A stretch of 64,000 nucleotides of DNA from Bacteroidota bacterium (GTDB lineage Bacteria; Bacteroidota; Bacteroidia; Bacteroidales; Prolixibacteraceae), in assembly GCA_023251455.1 (NCBI GenBank), contig JAHEYT010000033.1, positions 1 through 64,000 of the forward strand, given 5' to 3'. Of this stretch, positions 34,909-45,900 are shown piece after piece. The translations under genes and the position numbers were made by a program. The notes under the pieces were generated by a model. The model saw nothing but the letters and a program-made list of their open reading frames with translations, was not told the origin of the DNA and searched no databases. The first letter of the stretch is position 1; each line of letters begins with the position of its first letter.

Positions 34909-36993
34909 ATGTGTGAAATGATGCAAAACATCAATGTCTTTATTCTGAAAAGGCTACCTAAAAAACTGGAGTCTTTAATTGGCTTGGTAAAGGCGGGATG
35001 CTCTTGCAGTTATTTCTTTATATTTTCTCTGGTAATACTTGCGCCATTTCATTCTTCTTCCAAGAATACTGAGATCGACAGTTTAAAGAACTTAATTCAA
35101 GGAGCACCCGATGATAGTTTAAAAGTTGAGCTTTTAAATAAAATCAGTTATGCCCTTTTCACTTCAGATTATGAACAGGCTATTGTTTTTGGAATAAAAT
35201 CGAAGGAATTGGCGGATAAAATCAATTACCCAACAGGGCAAGCCTATGCACTGAAGAATATCGGACTTGGATATTATATGAAGGGGGATTTTGTGAAGGT
35301 TTTTGATTACTGGAATCAATCCTTGTCTATTTTTGAATCAATGAACGATTTGTTGGGAGAAGCAAACATTCAAAATAACCTTGGTGCTATTTACTACAAT
35401 CGGGGTGATGATGCCAAAGCAATTGATTATTACCTTAAGTCGCTGACTAATTCTGAAAAATTAAAAGATACACTCCGGATTGCAACTGCAATGATTAACA
35501 TTGGAGGAATTTATTACAACAAAGAAGCTACACAAAACAAAGCGCTCGAGTACTATTTGAAAGCCGCTCCGCTTGGAGATGTTATAAAAGATAATGGTGT
35601 TATTGGAACAATCTCGCTGAATATTGGTGATTTATATTTGAAACAAGGGAAAGACTCGCTTGCCTTATTTTATTTGGAAAAATCTCGCAATGCCTGGAAG
35701 GGAACCGGAAGAGTGTCAAATTCTATTTCAAAAATTGGATCTGTTTATGCAAATCGCGGTGAATTCGCGAAAGCTGAACTTTACCAAATTGAGGCAATTG
35801 AAATAGCAAGGAAATTCGATGCAAAGCTTGAACTTACCCGAAGTCTTTTAGCTCTTGCAAATACCTATAAGATGCAAGGTAAAGATAAGTTAGCTCTTGA
35901 AATATTTAGCCAGGCAAAAGTTACCGCATCCGAATTAAAATCAAACTATGAGTTGAAGGATGCTTATCAGGGAATTGCCACTTCATATGCCAATCTTTCA
36001 GATTATCTGAATGCCTATAAATATCAATCTTTACTTCTTCAGATTAAAGACACTTTGTTTAATAGTGAAACTGATGATAAAATTAAAGGACTTCAGTTTA
36101 CATACGAAATTGATAAAAAGCAGGGCGAAATAGACTTGCTTACCAAGGACAAAGAGCTCCAGAAACTCATGATTCAAAAACAACGCATAGCAAAAAATGC
36201 ATTTCTGGCCGGACTTATTTTTATCCTGATAATCACTTTTATTATTTTCAGGAACTACCGCAATAAGGTTAAAATCAATAAAATACTGGATAAGCAAAAC
36301 GAGGAAATTGAAAACCTGCTTTTAAATATCCTGCCAAAAAAAATTGCCAGGGAACTTCGGGAAAATGGTGTCGCTAAACCCAGAAATTACGATAGTGTTT
36401 CGGTAATATTTACCGACTTTAAGGATTTCTCCAAAATATCGGCAACGCTGACACCCGAAGAATTAATAGACGAGCTGAACGACTATTTTATGGCTTTCGA
36501 CGATATTACCCAGAAGTATAATCTTGAAAAAATAAAAACGATTGGAGATGCCTATATGTGTGCCGGTGGATTGCCTTCGAGAAACGAAACACATCCGTTT
36601 GACGCGGTTATGGCAGCTCTTGAGATGCAGAAATACATGCAACAAAGAAATATCTTCAGGGAAGCCAAAAATGAAGATCATTGGGGATTGAGGGTTGGAA
36701 TACATACCGGACCGATAATGGCTGGGGTGGTCGGAAAGAAAAAATACGCATACGACATATGGGGAAATACGGTAAATATTGCCAGTCGCATGGAATCGAC
36801 CGGGGAAGTTGGGAAAGTTAACATTTCGGCTGATACGTATGAATTGATAAAGGGTAAATTCAATTGTCATCACCGGGGTAAAGTTTCTGCTAAAAATGTT
36901 GGCGACATTGATATGTATTTTATTGAAGATGAGATAGAAATAAGCACGTCCAAAAATACTATCAATAGTCAGGTTGAAATTATGGCAAACTGA
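34909..36993 (+). CDS. TPR-containing membrane adenylate cyclase (class III)
   Basis: This 694-residue protein has an N-terminal hydrophobic segment (about 30-47), an extracytoplasmic region of about eight tetratricopeptide repeats (60-380), a short coiled coil, a membrane helix near 427-445 ('AGLIFILIITFIIF') and a C-terminal class III nucleotidyl cyclase domain (about 490-670). Metal-binding Asp503 ('IFTDFKDF') and Asp547 ('KTIGDAYM') are present. Lys in KTIGD and Asp in 'YDIWGNTVNIASRME' favour ATP over GTP. It should make cAMP in response to a signal sensed by the TPR part. It starts 46 bases after the peptidase-like surface gene and may be co-transcribed. Confidence 0.9.
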   Translation: MCEMMQNINVFILKRLPKKLESLIGLVKAGCSCSYFFIFSLVILAPFHSSSKNTEIDSLKNLIQGAPDDSLKVELLNKISYALFTSDYEQAIVFGIKSKELADKINYPTGQAYALKNIGLGYYMKGDFVKVFDYWNQSLSIFESMNDLLGEANIQNNLGAIYYNRGDDAKAIDYYLKSLTNSEKLKDTLRIATAMINIGGIYYNKEATQNKALEYYLKAAPLGDVIKDNGVIGTISLNIGDLYLKQGKDSLALFYLEKSRNAWKGTGRVSNSISKIGSVYANRGEFAKAELYQIEAIEIARKFDAKLELTRSLLALANTYKMQGKDKLALEIFSQAKVTASELKSNYELKDAYQGIATSYANLSDYLNAYKYQSLLLQIKDTLFNSETDDKIKGLQFTYEIDKKQGEIDLLTKDKELQKLMIQKQRIAKNAFLAGLIFILIITFIIFRNYRNKVKINKILDKQNEEIENLLLNILPKKIARELRENGVAKPRNYDSVSVIFTDFKDFSKISATLTPEELIDELNDYFMAFDDITQKYNLEKIKTIGDAYMCAGGLPSRNETHPFDAVMAALEMQKYMQQRNIFREAKNEDHWGLRVGIHTGPIMAGVVGKKKYAYDIWGNTVNIASRMESTGEVGKVNISADTYELIKGKFNCHHRGKVSAKNVGDIDMYFIEDEIEISTSKNTINSQVEIMAN

Positions 36994-37213
36994 AAATGGC
37001 AATGGTAACAACGTAAAGAATGAAATATGAGATTGTGGTGGTGTTTACATATTTTGGCTACAAAAATGCAAAATTAATATCAGCCATTTCAAGTTGGTAA
37101 GTTACACGAAGGTCGACGAGGTATTTGCGTGTGAAGTAATTACCATTTGAAATATGACCAAATAAAGAGCCACAAAGGAAATGTTCAATTAGAATACTCA
37201 AAATAATAAACGA

Positions 37214-38110
37214 ATGATGAACAGGCATCAAAACGAACTCATTAACTGGGAGACTGTATGGAATTTGAAAAACATGTTTCAAATAATTATAGGTGTTGGC
37301 ATGGCCGTATTTGCCATGAAGGGATTTATGATACCCAATCAGTTTATGGATGGAGGAGTTACGGGAATTTCCATATTACTGCATGAGATATCACATTTTA
37401 ACATTAGTATATTTATTCTTGTATTCAATTTCGGGTTTATTTACATGGGATATAAAAGAATAGGGAAAACTTTTGCTGTTCAAACCTCGATGGCAGTTAT
37501 TCTTTTGGCAATTGGTCTGCTATTCTCAGATATTCCGCCTATTACTACCGATAGGCTGCTGATCGCCATTTTTGGCGGCATTCTGATGGGTACCGGAGTC
37601 GGCTTAGTAATCAGAAGCGGTGGGGTAATCGATGGTGCTGAGGTAATAGCAGTATTTACCAAACGGAGAACTGGTTTCTCGAACAGTGAAATCGTCATGT
37701 TATTCAATACCTTCATTTTTGCAGGGGCTGCTTTTCACTTTGGATTGGAAACCGCCATGTATTCGCTCATTACCTATTTTGCCGCGACCCGTGCCACAGA
37801 TTATGTGGTTGATGGAATTGAGCAATATACATCTATTCATATTATATCGGCACAACACGATCTTGTTAAGAATTTCATTGTTAACGAATTGGGGAAAGGT
37901 ATTACTGTATATAAAGGAGAAAGAGGATACCTTCCTGGAAGCTTTGATGTTAAACAAGATTGCGAAATTATTGTGACCATAGTCACCCGCCTGGAAATCA
38001 ATCAGATTCAGGAGTCTATTTCTGAGATTGATCCTAAAGCATTTATGTATATTCAAAATGTGAAGGAAGCCGCAGGTGGAATATTAAAAGGTAAAGGTCA
38101 TGCGAAATAA
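37214..38110 (+). CDS. YitT family membrane protein
   Basis: This 298-residue protein has five to six membrane helices in the first 210 residues, with the YitT-type motifs 'GFMIPNQFMDGGVTGISILL' and 'GLVIRSGGVIDGAEVIAVF'. A C-terminal DUF2179 domain (about 215-290) with 'GKGITVYKGERGYL' is ligand-binding in the family. The transported or sensed molecule is not known. The gene overlaps the next one (HD hydrolase) by 11 bases, pointing to translational coupling. Confidence 0.88.
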   Translation: MMNRHQNELINWETVWNLKNMFQIIIGVGMAVFAMKGFMIPNQFMDGGVTGISILLHEISHFNISIFILVFNFGFIYMGYKRIGKTFAVQTSMAVILLAIGLLFSDIPPITTDRLLIAIFGGILMGTGVGLVIRSGGVIDGAEVIAVFTKRRTGFSNSEIVMLFNTFIFAGAAFHFGLETAMYSLITYFAATRATDYVVDGIEQYTSIHIISAQHDLVKNFIVNELGKGITVYKGERGYLPGSFDVKQDCEIIVTIVTRLEINQIQESISEIDPKAFMYIQNVKEAAGGILKGKGHAK

Positions 38111-38681
38111 GCTTCCCATGAAAAAATTTGTACTCAACCTGCTAAGAAGCAATCTCCCTCCAAATTATTTTTATCACAATCCAGAACACACTATCTATGT
38201 TCATGAGAAAGCTATGGAAATTGGCAGATTTGAAGGTTGTACAGAGGAAGAACTGAAATTATTGAGCATTGCAGCACTGTGGCACGATACAGGTTTAACC
38301 AAAGTTTATAAACATCACGAAGACGAAAGTTGTGTCATGGCCCGAAAATATCTTTCGGAAAATGGTTACTTAATCGAAGATATTGATCGGATATGTTGTA
38401 TTATTATGGCTACTCAATTACCCCAGCAACCCCAAGATAAATTGGGAGAAATAATTGCCGACGCCGATCTTGAATATCTTGGAACTGCATGTTTCGAGAC
38501 TGTTTCAAATACACTGTTTAAGGAACTTCAGTCGATGAACCCTTCATTGACCAGAGCATGTTGGAATCAGATGCAAATCTCCTTTCTTCAGAAACATAAA
38601 TATTTTACCCGTTTTTGTAAAGAAAACCGGGAGCCGTTAAAACAGATTTATTTGAATAAACTGCTGCAAGTTCTCGAATAA
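38100..38681 (+). CDS. HD domain phosphohydrolase
   Basis: This 193-residue protein has an HD-type metal-dependent phosphohydrolase domain: 'YHNPEHTIYVHEKAM' (first His), 'ALWHDTGL' (the HD pair) and 'IIADADLEYLG' (distal Asp). Such proteins often cleave nucleotides or cyclic nucleotides; the substrate is unknown. It overlaps the YitT gene by 11 bases and lies two genes from an adenylate cyclase, so a role in nucleotide signalling is conceivable but only inferred. An internal ATG (MKKFVLNLL, residue 7) is an alternative start. Confidence 0.82.
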   Translation: MRNKLPMKKFVLNLLRSNLPPNYFYHNPEHTIYVHEKAMEIGRFEGCTEEELKLLSIAALWHDTGLTKVYKHHEDESCVMARKYLSENGYLIEDIDRICCIIMATQLPQQPQDKLGEIIADADLEYLGTACFETVSNTLFKELQSMNPSLTRACWNQMQISFLQKHKYFTRFCKENREPLKQIYLNKLLQVLE

Positions 38682-38918
38682 ACAATGCAGTCGCATTGTC
38701 GTTCGACAAAGGTGACGCATATTGAGATTCATCCACGATACAATCACACAGGTCAAGTATCCCTTGTAAATGTTCCATGAGGTAAGGTATTTCATTGTTC
38801 TCCGCGACTAAAAAGACCCATGTAACCATTAGTTTTACTGAGGTCTTGCTTTTTGTGTGTAGTAAAGTCAAATCTGAAAAGGAGAGGACAGGGGATAAAA
38901 TCACAGATATTTCAGTTC
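38682..38918. other. convergent intergenic region
   Basis: This 237-base region lies between the HD gene and the minus-strand DUF6057-like gene. A 99-codon minus-strand frame (38605-38904) runs through it and into the HD gene. It resembles nothing I recognise and may be chance or a relic. Confidence 0.4.
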
Positions 38919-40688
38919 CTATTTGAAGTGATAATAAAACATAAACGTGTTTCCGAATTGGGCACCCAGTCTTTCTTTGGCCAAAGCCATGTTTTGACGG
39001 TTACTTTTAAACGCTGACACATACTGATCGAAACGCGAAAATGTCTCAGGGCTTATGGTTAAGCCGCCCAAATCAGGTAATATCCCTTTACCGTTATAAT
39101 AAATCATGGCTGCTTCTTCCATGTGGCGCGGGATTCGTGAGTAACCTAATTTTTTCAGGTTTTTAATCTGATTAACCACACCTTCTGCATCTTTCGAAAG
39201 CATCATCCACGCGATTTTATATTCGAATGCCCTCCTATTGTTTGGATTCGATTCGATTAGATGCGGAATGTTATCCTGAGCCGAATTAACATGGATAAAA
39301 AAATCGCCTTTGGGCATAATCTGTCTTTTTTCTTTTAACTCCGGATCATTGTTGATTAAGGTAGTATCCTCTACCATTTTTTCATAGCCAACCGCCCAGT
39401 CCTTGTAGTTTGATGTTTTTTTCAGGATGCCAATGTATTTTTTAGCCATCCGGTAGTTCCCGTCAATGAGATTTGTTTTAACCAACATTTTCAAATTTTC
39501 GGGCCGTTGTCCATTAACGACCATATCTTCGTAAGCCCATCGTTCGGCTTCGTTTACCAATCCTATCGCATAAAAAAAATAGGATCCAATTCCCAGATGG
39601 TCATTCCCCCAAGGTAAAATAAGCGAACCAACTTTGAAATCCTGCCTGCCATAAAATAATTTATCGCAAAGCTGGTCGGTTTCCGATAGTGAAACATTGT
39701 AGAAATATTGTCCGATTAAATTTTCCGGCGCATTCTTTTCATAAAAACTAATGGCTTCATTCCACTTTTGTTCAAACACATACTGTTCAGTTTTCAATAC
39801 CCCAGTAGTCTGAGCATTATAATTTGCATATAGCGAATAGCCAGTTAACAGCAAAACAAGAACCGAAGCAATAGGAATAAACAGTGGTTTGCCAACGATA
39901 CTTTTGCTTGTGAATTTCAACTTGCCAATTAGTGGTGTAAGAACAAAAAATCCTGATAAAAAGTAAAACAAAATTCGGTATTTTGAGTCGTTAATTGCTG
40001 GAAGTGGAAAGCTAAGTAATAGATTGTGTGGTTGAAGGAACAATAGTTTTTCAGAAATAAAAACGATTAAAACTGATATCGGGACTAACAGGAAGGCATA
40101 AAGGTATTTGTAGTTTTTGTTTTCAAAGAAAACAGCATTAATAATGTAGGCGCCGGCAAAAATCCAGGCAAATGCACCTGCCAGATAATAATAAAGTGGA
40201 AATAAGATAAAAACAAGGAAGAATACACCTTTCTTGTTGAGATAAATGGAAAATGTAAGGAAAAGCAAAACAGATAAATACCCCAGATTCGCCTCCATGA
40301 AATGATAATAGTGGGCTTGCATTAATACCAAAAGGCAACACGGGATCAACGCTAATAATTGGCTCAACGAAGGGTCGCAATTCCGGTTTCGGAATTGCCT
40401 TGTTAATAAATAGAAAAGGGTGGTAAAGAGGGTTGCCAACAGGAGAGAACCTGTAAATCCATTCATGTAAAATTGGGTTATAAATTTGCCCATAAGAACA
40501 ATGAATCCGCCGGGTTTATTTAAAAAATCGTGGAAATACGATCCCGAATAAAGGAACAAGGATTGATTTTCCTGAAAGAAAAAAATATAATTTCCTAACC
40601 AGAAGAAATATCCAAATACCGATGCAAAAAGTAGAAGCAGTAATGAATAGTTATTAATGAATCCGGCAACTTTTGCTTTTGTGGTCAT
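38919..40688 (-). CDS. DUF6057-like polytopic membrane protein
   Basis: This 589-residue protein has about ten hydrophobic helices in its first 300 residues and a soluble C-terminal part of helical hairpins that looks TPR-like (about 300-560). Features include 'FFFQENQSLFLYSGSYFHDF' near the N terminus and 'GGFIVLMGKFITQFY' after it, which I associate with Bacteroidota DUF6057 proteins. The function is unknown. The longest frame starts at a TTG (40706); ATG 40688 is used. It lies 58 bases after the TolB-like lipoprotein gene on the same strand, a pairing that suggests a joint envelope role. Confidence 0.7.
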   Translation of the reverse strand: MTTKAKVAGFINNYSLLLLLFASVFGYFFWLGNYIFFFQENQSLFLYSGSYFHDFLNKPGGFIVLMGKFITQFYMNGFTGSLLLATLFTTLFYLLTRQFRNRNCDPSLSQLLALIPCCLLVLMQAHYYHFMEANLGYLSVLLFLTFSIYLNKKGVFFLVFILFPLYYYLAGAFAWIFAGAYIINAVFFENKNYKYLYAFLLVPISVLIVFISEKLLFLQPHNLLLSFPLPAINDSKYRILFYFLSGFFVLTPLIGKLKFTSKSIVGKPLFIPIASVLVLLLTGYSLYANYNAQTTGVLKTEQYVFEQKWNEAISFYEKNAPENLIGQYFYNVSLSETDQLCDKLFYGRQDFKVGSLILPWGNDHLGIGSYFFYAIGLVNEAERWAYEDMVVNGQRPENLKMLVKTNLIDGNYRMAKKYIGILKKTSNYKDWAVGYEKMVEDTTLINNDPELKEKRQIMPKGDFFIHVNSAQDNIPHLIESNPNNRRAFEYKIAWMMLSKDAEGVVNQIKNLKKLGYSRIPRHMEEAAMIYYNGKGILPDLGGLTISPETFSRFDQYVSAFKSNRQNMALAKERLGAQFGNTFMFYYHFK

Positions 40689-40746
40689 ATCTGTTTTTTT
40701 AATCAAAACAATCTTCGGAATACGAACTTTTTTAAATAACAGGTCT

Positions 40747-42318
40747 TTAACCGTGTATCGAATTGGGGATTTCAGGTTGATTATTCAGAGGGCGATTGGC
40801 TTTCTCAGGTTTAGCATTTTCAAATTTCCCAGATTTTGCCTGAATAGTTGTGTTTTTAGTTGCTGCCTCAAAATCACGGGAATTCATCTTAATCTTCCCT
40901 TTAATTAATTCTGGAATATTAAATGACAGAACCTGGTTGTCGTAGTAAACAGGATCGTTTTGAGGTAAAACAAACGGTTTACCAATCTGATCCCAGGAGT
41001 TTACGTAGGCAATAAATGGCCGAGTACTTCTCCCGTCAATTCGTTTAGAGCTAAAAACCAACCACTTGCTGTTCGACGACCATGAGTGATAACTATCTGT
41101 TTCATCACTATTCAATTCCATCTTTTTTAGCTTCCCGTTATGGAGGTCAAGCATATGCAAATCAGCTTCCTTGTGCCAGATTGGGAAAGTGCCGTAGTCG
41201 GCCATTGTGAATATCAGAAACTTACCATCAGGCGATATTCTTGGGAACGACACGCTCTGATGTGTTTCTGTTGCACTTACTACAATCTCTGTTTTTCCAA
41301 ACGAAACATCCGCTTCGTTAAACGACTTTTTCACCAGGTTGTAATGAATTTTTTCAATGTCCTTAACTTCCCATCCAGTTATTGAATCATTCAAAAATGC
41401 TTCACAATAATAAAGGTATTTTCCATCGGGCGACCAGGTTGGAAAAGTTTGTAAACTTTCACCGGAATCATTCTTAGGAACACCAATTATTTCATTTTTC
41501 TGAGTGTTGTATAAGATCAGTGAAGACGACTCGTCGAATACTTCGATACTTTTTGAATAATGGGCATAAAAACTTTGCCTGACCTGGTTCGATGAGAATG
41601 CAACAAACTTTCCTCCGGGGTGCCACGACGGATAGGTCGCTCCACTTAGCATTTGATCAGTTTTCAAGTTGGTTTTAGTTATTTTGTCATTATCAACAAA
41701 ATAGGTACCTCCTTTTGAGCCACGGATATGAACTAAAAACTGATCAGGATTATTCTGGTTAAACGAGTGGCAGTTGACACAGTTCTTTTCAATCATTTGA
41801 TTTTCAATCACCGATTCCAAATCAAAACTTGCCAGTGACCGTTGTTCAATTTTGATATCCGACCAACTGTAATATCCGGGGGAAATTAAACGGTAGGCCA
41901 GATAGGGATCAATTGGCTCATTTGCCACTGAAATTGAAATCGGCTCATATTTATTTATACTGTTCGTACTCACGACAGATAAAACCTGAATAGTAATTTT
42001 ATCTCCTTTCGATTCTTCAATCAACTTTTTCCACGATTCCTCCGGGAACTGGATTACGCCATCGTTGCTTCTAACAGAAATCTGGGAATTGCTCAATCCC
42101 GATTTCAAGATTACCTGGTATTCGTTCCCCGGTTCTTTGATGATGAAATTTAGCGGTGCAATATTGAAAGGAATGGTCACATCGGAATAATCAGGTTCAA
42201 TTTTGGGTTGGTGCTTTATGCTTTGAATATTCCCTTGAAGATCATTCGAACAGCTATTCAGAATAAATAGGCTAATAACAAGAAAATTAAGGGTAATTAG
42301 GCTTAGTTTAAAGTTCAT
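40747..42318 (-). CDS. TolB-like PD40 repeat lipoprotein with a haem c motif
   Basis: This 523-residue lipoprotein has lipobox 'FILNSC' near residue 23. A middle section carries one c-type haem motif CVNCH in 'NCVNCHSFNQ' (about residue 181). PD40/WD40-like beta-propeller blades such as 'YPSWHPGGKFVAFSSNQ', 'FPTWSPDGKYLYYCEA', 'FPRISPDGKFLIFTMAD' and 'YHSWSSNSKWLVFSSKR' follow. The protein should sit in the periplasm or at the outer membrane; a redox or sugar-sensing role is possible but not known. It has an upstream hairpin and precedes the DUF6057-like gene. It is divergent from susC. Confidence 0.8.
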   Translation of the reverse strand: MNFKLSLITLNFLVISLFILNSCSNDLQGNIQSIKHQPKIEPDYSDVTIPFNIAPLNFIIKEPGNEYQVILKSGLSNSQISVRSNDGVIQFPEESWKKLIEESKGDKITIQVLSVVSTNSINKYEPISISVANEPIDPYLAYRLISPGYYSWSDIKIEQRSLASFDLESVIENQMIEKNCVNCHSFNQNNPDQFLVHIRGSKGGTYFVDNDKITKTNLKTDQMLSGATYPSWHPGGKFVAFSSNQVRQSFYAHYSKSIEVFDESSSLILYNTQKNEIIGVPKNDSGESLQTFPTWSPDGKYLYYCEAFLNDSITGWEVKDIEKIHYNLVKKSFNEADVSFGKTEIVVSATETHQSVSFPRISPDGKFLIFTMADYGTFPIWHKEADLHMLDLHNGKLKKMELNSDETDSYHSWSSNSKWLVFSSKRIDGRSTRPFIAYVNSWDQIGKPFVLPQNDPVYYDNQVLSFNIPELIKGKIKMNSRDFEAATKNTTIQAKSGKFENAKPEKANRPLNNQPEIPNSIHG

Positions 42319-42906
42319 TGAAATAGATATTGAATAGGCAAGCTACACTTAGGTAGCTTGCTAAGAGTTAGTTCAGTTTTTGGTTTATCTTAAGTTGATT
42401 TTATGTCGTCGCATTAATCAGGGTAAAAATAGTTGAAAAATTTAGATTGCCTGTAAGTAGTCAAAATTTGGTGGTGCAAATTTTACCAGGTTCAGATTAA
42501 AGAGAGAAGAAAACATTTTTAAAAACATATTTGCGCTAAGTGCAAGGTTAATTTAATGTCAATTTTTAATTCAGAAAGGCTAATAAATATTTTCATTTTT
42601 ATGCTATTTTTTTTCAGTGCGTCATTTTTACACCTTGCATACTAGCTAGATATGTTTTTTTGATGCTTTTAGTCGAGAGTTATTGTCCGGTCTTTTTGTT
42701 AATAAAACAACAAACAAATGTTAAGAAATCAATATGCAATGGTTAATAATTGTTAATAAAGTTTAATATATTAGCATTCGATTTTAAACCTAAACCTGAA
42801 TGAAAATGACCTTCCAATTGAATAATGATATCTTTTCAATTAATCCAGAAATCTCTTCCTAACGAGATAATTTTAACTAATCATTTTAAACACTAACTTG
42901 AAATCT
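42319..42906. other. divergent intergenic region TolB-like/susC
   Basis: This 588-base AT-rich region contains the 5' leaders of both genes. A 9-bp hairpin (42338-42346 with 42353-42361) lies 20 bases upstream of the TolB-like ATG on the minus-strand side. I found no clear TAnnTTTG promoter and no gene. No ECF sigma/anti-sigma pair, often seen beside susC, is present. Confidence 0.55.
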
Positions 42907-45900
42907 ATGGAAAAACTAAAATCCAAAAGGTACCCGAGAGTCGTTACCTTTTTGTTGATGGCCTTTTTTATGGCCTTTGCTTTAGGTTCTTTTGCTCAGC
43001 AAAAGTCCATTACAGGTGTAGTTACCGATAGTGAAAATGTTCCAATACCTGGAGTAACTATCGTGGTAAAAGGGACGACTGTTGGTACGATTACCGATAT
43101 GGATGGTAAGTATTCGCTGTCGGTTCCTGCCAATGCACAAACCATCAGCTTCACTTACATTGGTATGCTGGGACAGGACATTCCGATTGCGGGTAAATCT
43201 GTAATAAATGCGTCTCTAAAAGCTGATGTTATTGGAATCGAAGAAGTTGTGGCAGTTGGATACGCTACCCGAAAAGCTGGAGAGGTAACAGGCTCGGTTT
43301 CAACGGTACAATCTGCGGATATTCAGAAAATGCAGATTAAAAACGTATCAGAAGCATTGAGAGGCGTGGCTGGGGTAACGGTTTTGGAATCGAACACACC
43401 TGGTGAAGGTGCGTCAATCCGCGTTCGTGGTCTTGGAACAATCAATAATAACGATCCATTATGGGTTGTTGATGGTGTTCCAGGAGCAACAGTCAATCCA
43501 AACAACATTGAATCTATCACTATTTTGAAAGATGCTGCTGCTCAGGCAATTTATGGTGCCCGTGCTGCCAATGGCGTTGTTCTTGTTACCACAAAAGCTG
43601 GTAAGAAGGGTCAAAAAGCCCAGTTTAACATTAGCGTTAAATCGGGTATGAGCCAGAATTCGAATTATTATCATTTGCTGAATACCCAGGAATATGGTGA
43701 AATGCTTTGGTTAGAAGCAAAAAACACGACTGGCGCAACATCGGTAACCAATAAAATTTATGGTACCGGAACTGCTCCTTCATTATTTGACTATGTGTAC
43801 CCAAACATGGGCGTAAGTGGTAGTGTTGACGAAAGCAAGTATGACTACTTGATGGTTGGTGAAGATGGTACTGATACCAATCTGATTACCAAAATGAATA
43901 AACAAGGTACCGACTGGTTAAGGGAAGCCGACCGAAATGCAAAATACACCGATATTTCTATCGACCTTACCGGAGGTAGCGATAATACGACATATTCTTT
44001 TCAGGCAGGTTATCTCGATCAGGAAGGTATCTTAAAATGGACAGGTTACAAGAGATATAATCTTCAATCGAATGTAACTTCGAATGTAACTAGTTGGTTA
44101 GAAGTTGGTGAAAGATTAGGTACAACTTATTCTGAAGATTTAGGATATCAGGCAAATAACAACTCTGAAAGTTCTGCAATTTCATGGGCTTACCGTATGC
44201 CTCCAATGATCCCGGTTAAGGACATCGCCGGAAACTATGCTGGTACACGTAATATCATGGGTAATGGACAAAACCCAATCTGGATTCTTGATAAAAACCA
44301 GAACGATATCGCCCGTCAGTTTAATGCTTCAGGTAATGTTTATGCAAAAGCTAAAATTCTGCCAGGACTAGCAGTAAAAACACTTTTTGGTGCTAATTAC
44401 TATTCTTACCACAATAAAGACATCGCCTATGTTGAAAAGGGCCATGCTGAAAGAGGTACCTACGACTACCTATATGAAACTGGTAACTTTTCGATGCAAT
44501 GGAACTGGACTAACACGCTTGAATACAGTAAAACCATTGGTGCACACAATTTCTCTGTTATACTTGGAACAGAAGCTGTTGACTATAGATACAACCAGAT
44601 GTATGCTACCAGGTACGATTATTTTCTGAAGTCTCCTGATTATATTCAGCTTTCAACAGGGTTGCAAGGACAGGCAAATAGTGGTTATTTAACCCAATGG
44701 AGTTTGTTTTCGGAATTTGGACGTTTAAACTACTCTTTTGCTGATACTTATTTGGTGGAAGCTGTTGTCCGTCGCGACGGTTCTTCAAGGTTTGCCCAGA
44801 ATTATAGATATGGAGTTTTCCCAGCCTTCTCATTGGGTTGGAGAGTGAGTAATGAAGCCTTTATGGCTGGTACCAAAAATTGGCTCGATGCACTGAAACT
44901 CCGCGGAGGTTGGGGAGAAACAGGTAACGACCAGGTTGGTGGTAATTACAACAGCTATACCCAATTTGGGTTGCATGTGAATGATTCGTTTTATGGACTG
45001 AATGGTCAGAACGGCTCACAAGGCTCTACCGGTTTCTACCAGACAACCTTTGGGAACGATAATGTACAGTGGGAAACAACACGTACGACCAATGTGGGTT
45101 TAGATGCAACTGTGTTCAAAAATTTCGATATTACTTTAGATGTATGGCAACGTCGTACATCCGATATGCTTTATGCCAAAGCTATCCCTCAGGTACTGGG
45201 ACAAGCAACAGCTCCTTCAGTAAACGTTGGTGAAATGTTGAACAAAGGGTTTGATATTGCTCTTGGATACAGAGGCAGTGCTTTAAATAGTGAGTTAAAG
45301 TATAATGTTAACGTTGACCTGTCGCATTACAAAAATGAAATTGTAAAACTGGCAGGTGTTTCAGGTGAAATTCTTCAGGGAAGTGCTTATCGTGAGCAGA
45401 TTTATACAAGAACCCAACAAGGACGTGCTTTCCCTGAATTCTTCGGTTATGTAGTCGAAGGTATTTTCCAAACAGCTGACGAAGCCGCTGCATGGCCAAA
45501 AGCTTTTGGTGCTACCGGTACTTACAATAAACCAGGTCACTATAAATATAAAGATTTGAATGATGATAAGGTTATCAATGACCTTGACCGTACCTATATT
45601 GGTTCTCCTCACCCTGATTTTACAGCTGGGTTAAACTTTAATGTATCCTATAAAGGATTCGATTTATATGCGTTGTTCTACGCCAGCGTTGGTAACGACA
45701 TGGTTAACTATGTAAGAAGGTTCACTGATTTTGTTCAGTTTGCCGGTGGTAGAAGTTACGACAGGTTGTACAATTCATGGGGCAGTCCGTATTTAAAAGA
45801 CAATACCCAGGCAAAACTTCCAATGGCTGAAACAAATGATACTCAAAGTCAGGTTGTTTCAACTGCATTTATTGAAGATGCATCCTTCCTGCGTTTAAAG

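Noticed and set aside
36463-37011. 182-codon minus-strand frame
   Set aside because: Lies opposite the conserved cyclase domain and has no protein-like motif; treated as a shadow.
38605-38904. 99-codon minus-strand frame between the HD gene and the DUF6057-like gene
   Set aside because: Overlaps the 3' end of the HD gene by 77 bases and shows no known domain; not supported as a real gene.
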